The notes under the pieces are model-generated. The model ran no database searches. It was not told the origin of the DNA and was given only the letters and a program-made list of their open reading frames with translations. The translations under genes and the position numbers were made by a program. Of a DNA stretch of 64,000 nucleotides, positions 63,563 to 64,000 are shown in pieces; position 1 is the stretch's first letter, and each line of letters starts with the position of its first letter. Origin of the DNA: an uncultured Amphritea sp. (lineage in GTDB: Bacteria > Pseudomonadota > Gammaproteobacteria > Pseudomonadales > Balneatricaceae). The stretch is taken from the NCBI RefSeq assembly GCF_937127095.1, contig NZ_CAKZLP010000019.1:62001-126000 (forward strand), in the 5' to 3' direction.

Positions 63563-64000
63563 TTACCGCTTTACCGGTCCGATAAAGCGGTTTTCTTCCT
63601 CAACCAGAATACTCTCATCATCCAGAGCCTGAACGCGGAACATAATGTCGTAGTTCGGGCGTTCAAGATAGCGTGGATCTGCCTGGAGACTGATTGGGTG
63701 ATCCAATAGTTCTCCTGAGCGAATCACTACTTCACTGTCTCCTGACATGGTGATGCCTTCAACTCCTGAAATCTCAATGCTGAAACGGTGATCAACCTGA
63801 GACTTGTTAGCAAGCTTGAGAGTATAAACGTTTTCGATCATGCCGTTCGACGCTTCAACATAAAGTTGACCGCGGTCACGAATAATGTCAACTTCCAGCG
63901 GAACCCGGTTATACAGGGTAACGCTAAACGCGATGAACATTGCACAGATCGCGACGAAATAGCCGATCAGTCGTGGCCGGAGAATATGCGTTTCTCCCCC
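63563..64000 (-). CDS. ccoG: cbb3 oxidase accessory protein CcoG (FixG), truncated by window edge
   Basis: Only the C-terminal 145 residues are inside the window; the frame stays open to the edge, so the Met at 63940 is internal. Visible are THILRPRLIGYF with the last membrane helix and the immunoglobulin-like FixG C-terminal domain (LYNRVPLEVDIIRDRGQLY). The N-terminal membrane part and ferredoxin-type clusters lie beyond the window. CcoG reduces copper for cbb3 oxidase assembly. Confidence 0.93.
   Translation of the reverse strand, partial: GGETHILRPRLIGYFVAICAMFIAFSVTLYNRVPLEVDIIRDRGQLYVEASNGMIENVYTLKLANKSQVDHRFSIEISGVEGITMSGDSEVVIRSGELLDHPISLQADPRYLERPNYDIMFRVQALDDESILVEEENRFIGPVKR

Overview
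The window reads as a chromosomal segment of a marine gammaproteobacterium, most like Oceanospirillaceae (Marinobacterium, Neptuniibacter, Amphritea or Neptunomonas types). This is inferred from familiar protein families (Anr, CcoGHIS, HemN, RdgC, PdxB, Pat, XylE-type dioxygenase), moderate GC content and dense operons. No rRNA, tRNA, CRISPR array, transposase or phage module was found.

Positions 1-28500 are largely a catabolic region. It opens with the end of hutU and hutH (histidine degradation) and an AEC permease. An aromatic-acid block follows: a XylS/BenR-type AraC activator, an IclR regulator closing a livKHMGF-type ABC importer operon, a XylE-type catechol 2,3-dioxygenase, benABCD (benzoate to catechol), ligAB (protocatechuate 4,5-dioxygenase type), benE and a divergent LysR gene. 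Sites fitting the XylS/BenR recognition pattern (TGCA-N6-GGNTA) lie before benA, xylE and livK. At benA they form the two-repeat, 21-bp-period arrangement known from the TOL Pm promoter. Next is a four-gene operon behind a near-consensus sigma54 promoter with two matching upstream dyads. It encodes an outer-membrane channel, a Tat-signal small subunit, a GMC flavoprotein and a XylC-like aldehyde dehydrogenase, and is followed by an AcoR-like sigma54 activator. The simplest reading is an aromatic alcohol to aldehyde to acid module that supplies benzoate to the ben genes.

Positions 28500-53400 are mostly housekeeping and envelope functions: stand-alone trpB, pdxB, a PilZ protein abutting an AcoX-like NAD-kinase homolog, a Pat-type acetyltransferase, an RND/LolA-like/beta-barrel three-gene operon beside a BigR/SqrR-like ArsR repressor, two diguanylate cyclases, a tandem DUF2892 protein, a universal stress protein, xthA, gorA, a BicA-like SulP transporter, a YigZ protein and a CDF transporter. 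The same dyad, ATATTA-N8-TAATAT, stands before the RND operon and before the DUF2892 gene, suggesting a small sulfur-stress regulon.

Positions 53400-64000 hold a BASS transporter, queE, rdgC, apt and the microaerobic cluster anr, hemN, a TauE/DsbD-like gene, ccoS, ccoI, ccoH and partial ccoG. Perfect Anr/Fnr boxes lie before hemN and before the BASS gene. The most unusual foreign-looking stretch is an AT-rich patch around 16450-17610 carrying an unrecognised membrane/coiled-coil protein. All functions come from reading motifs and remembered families; no database search was run.
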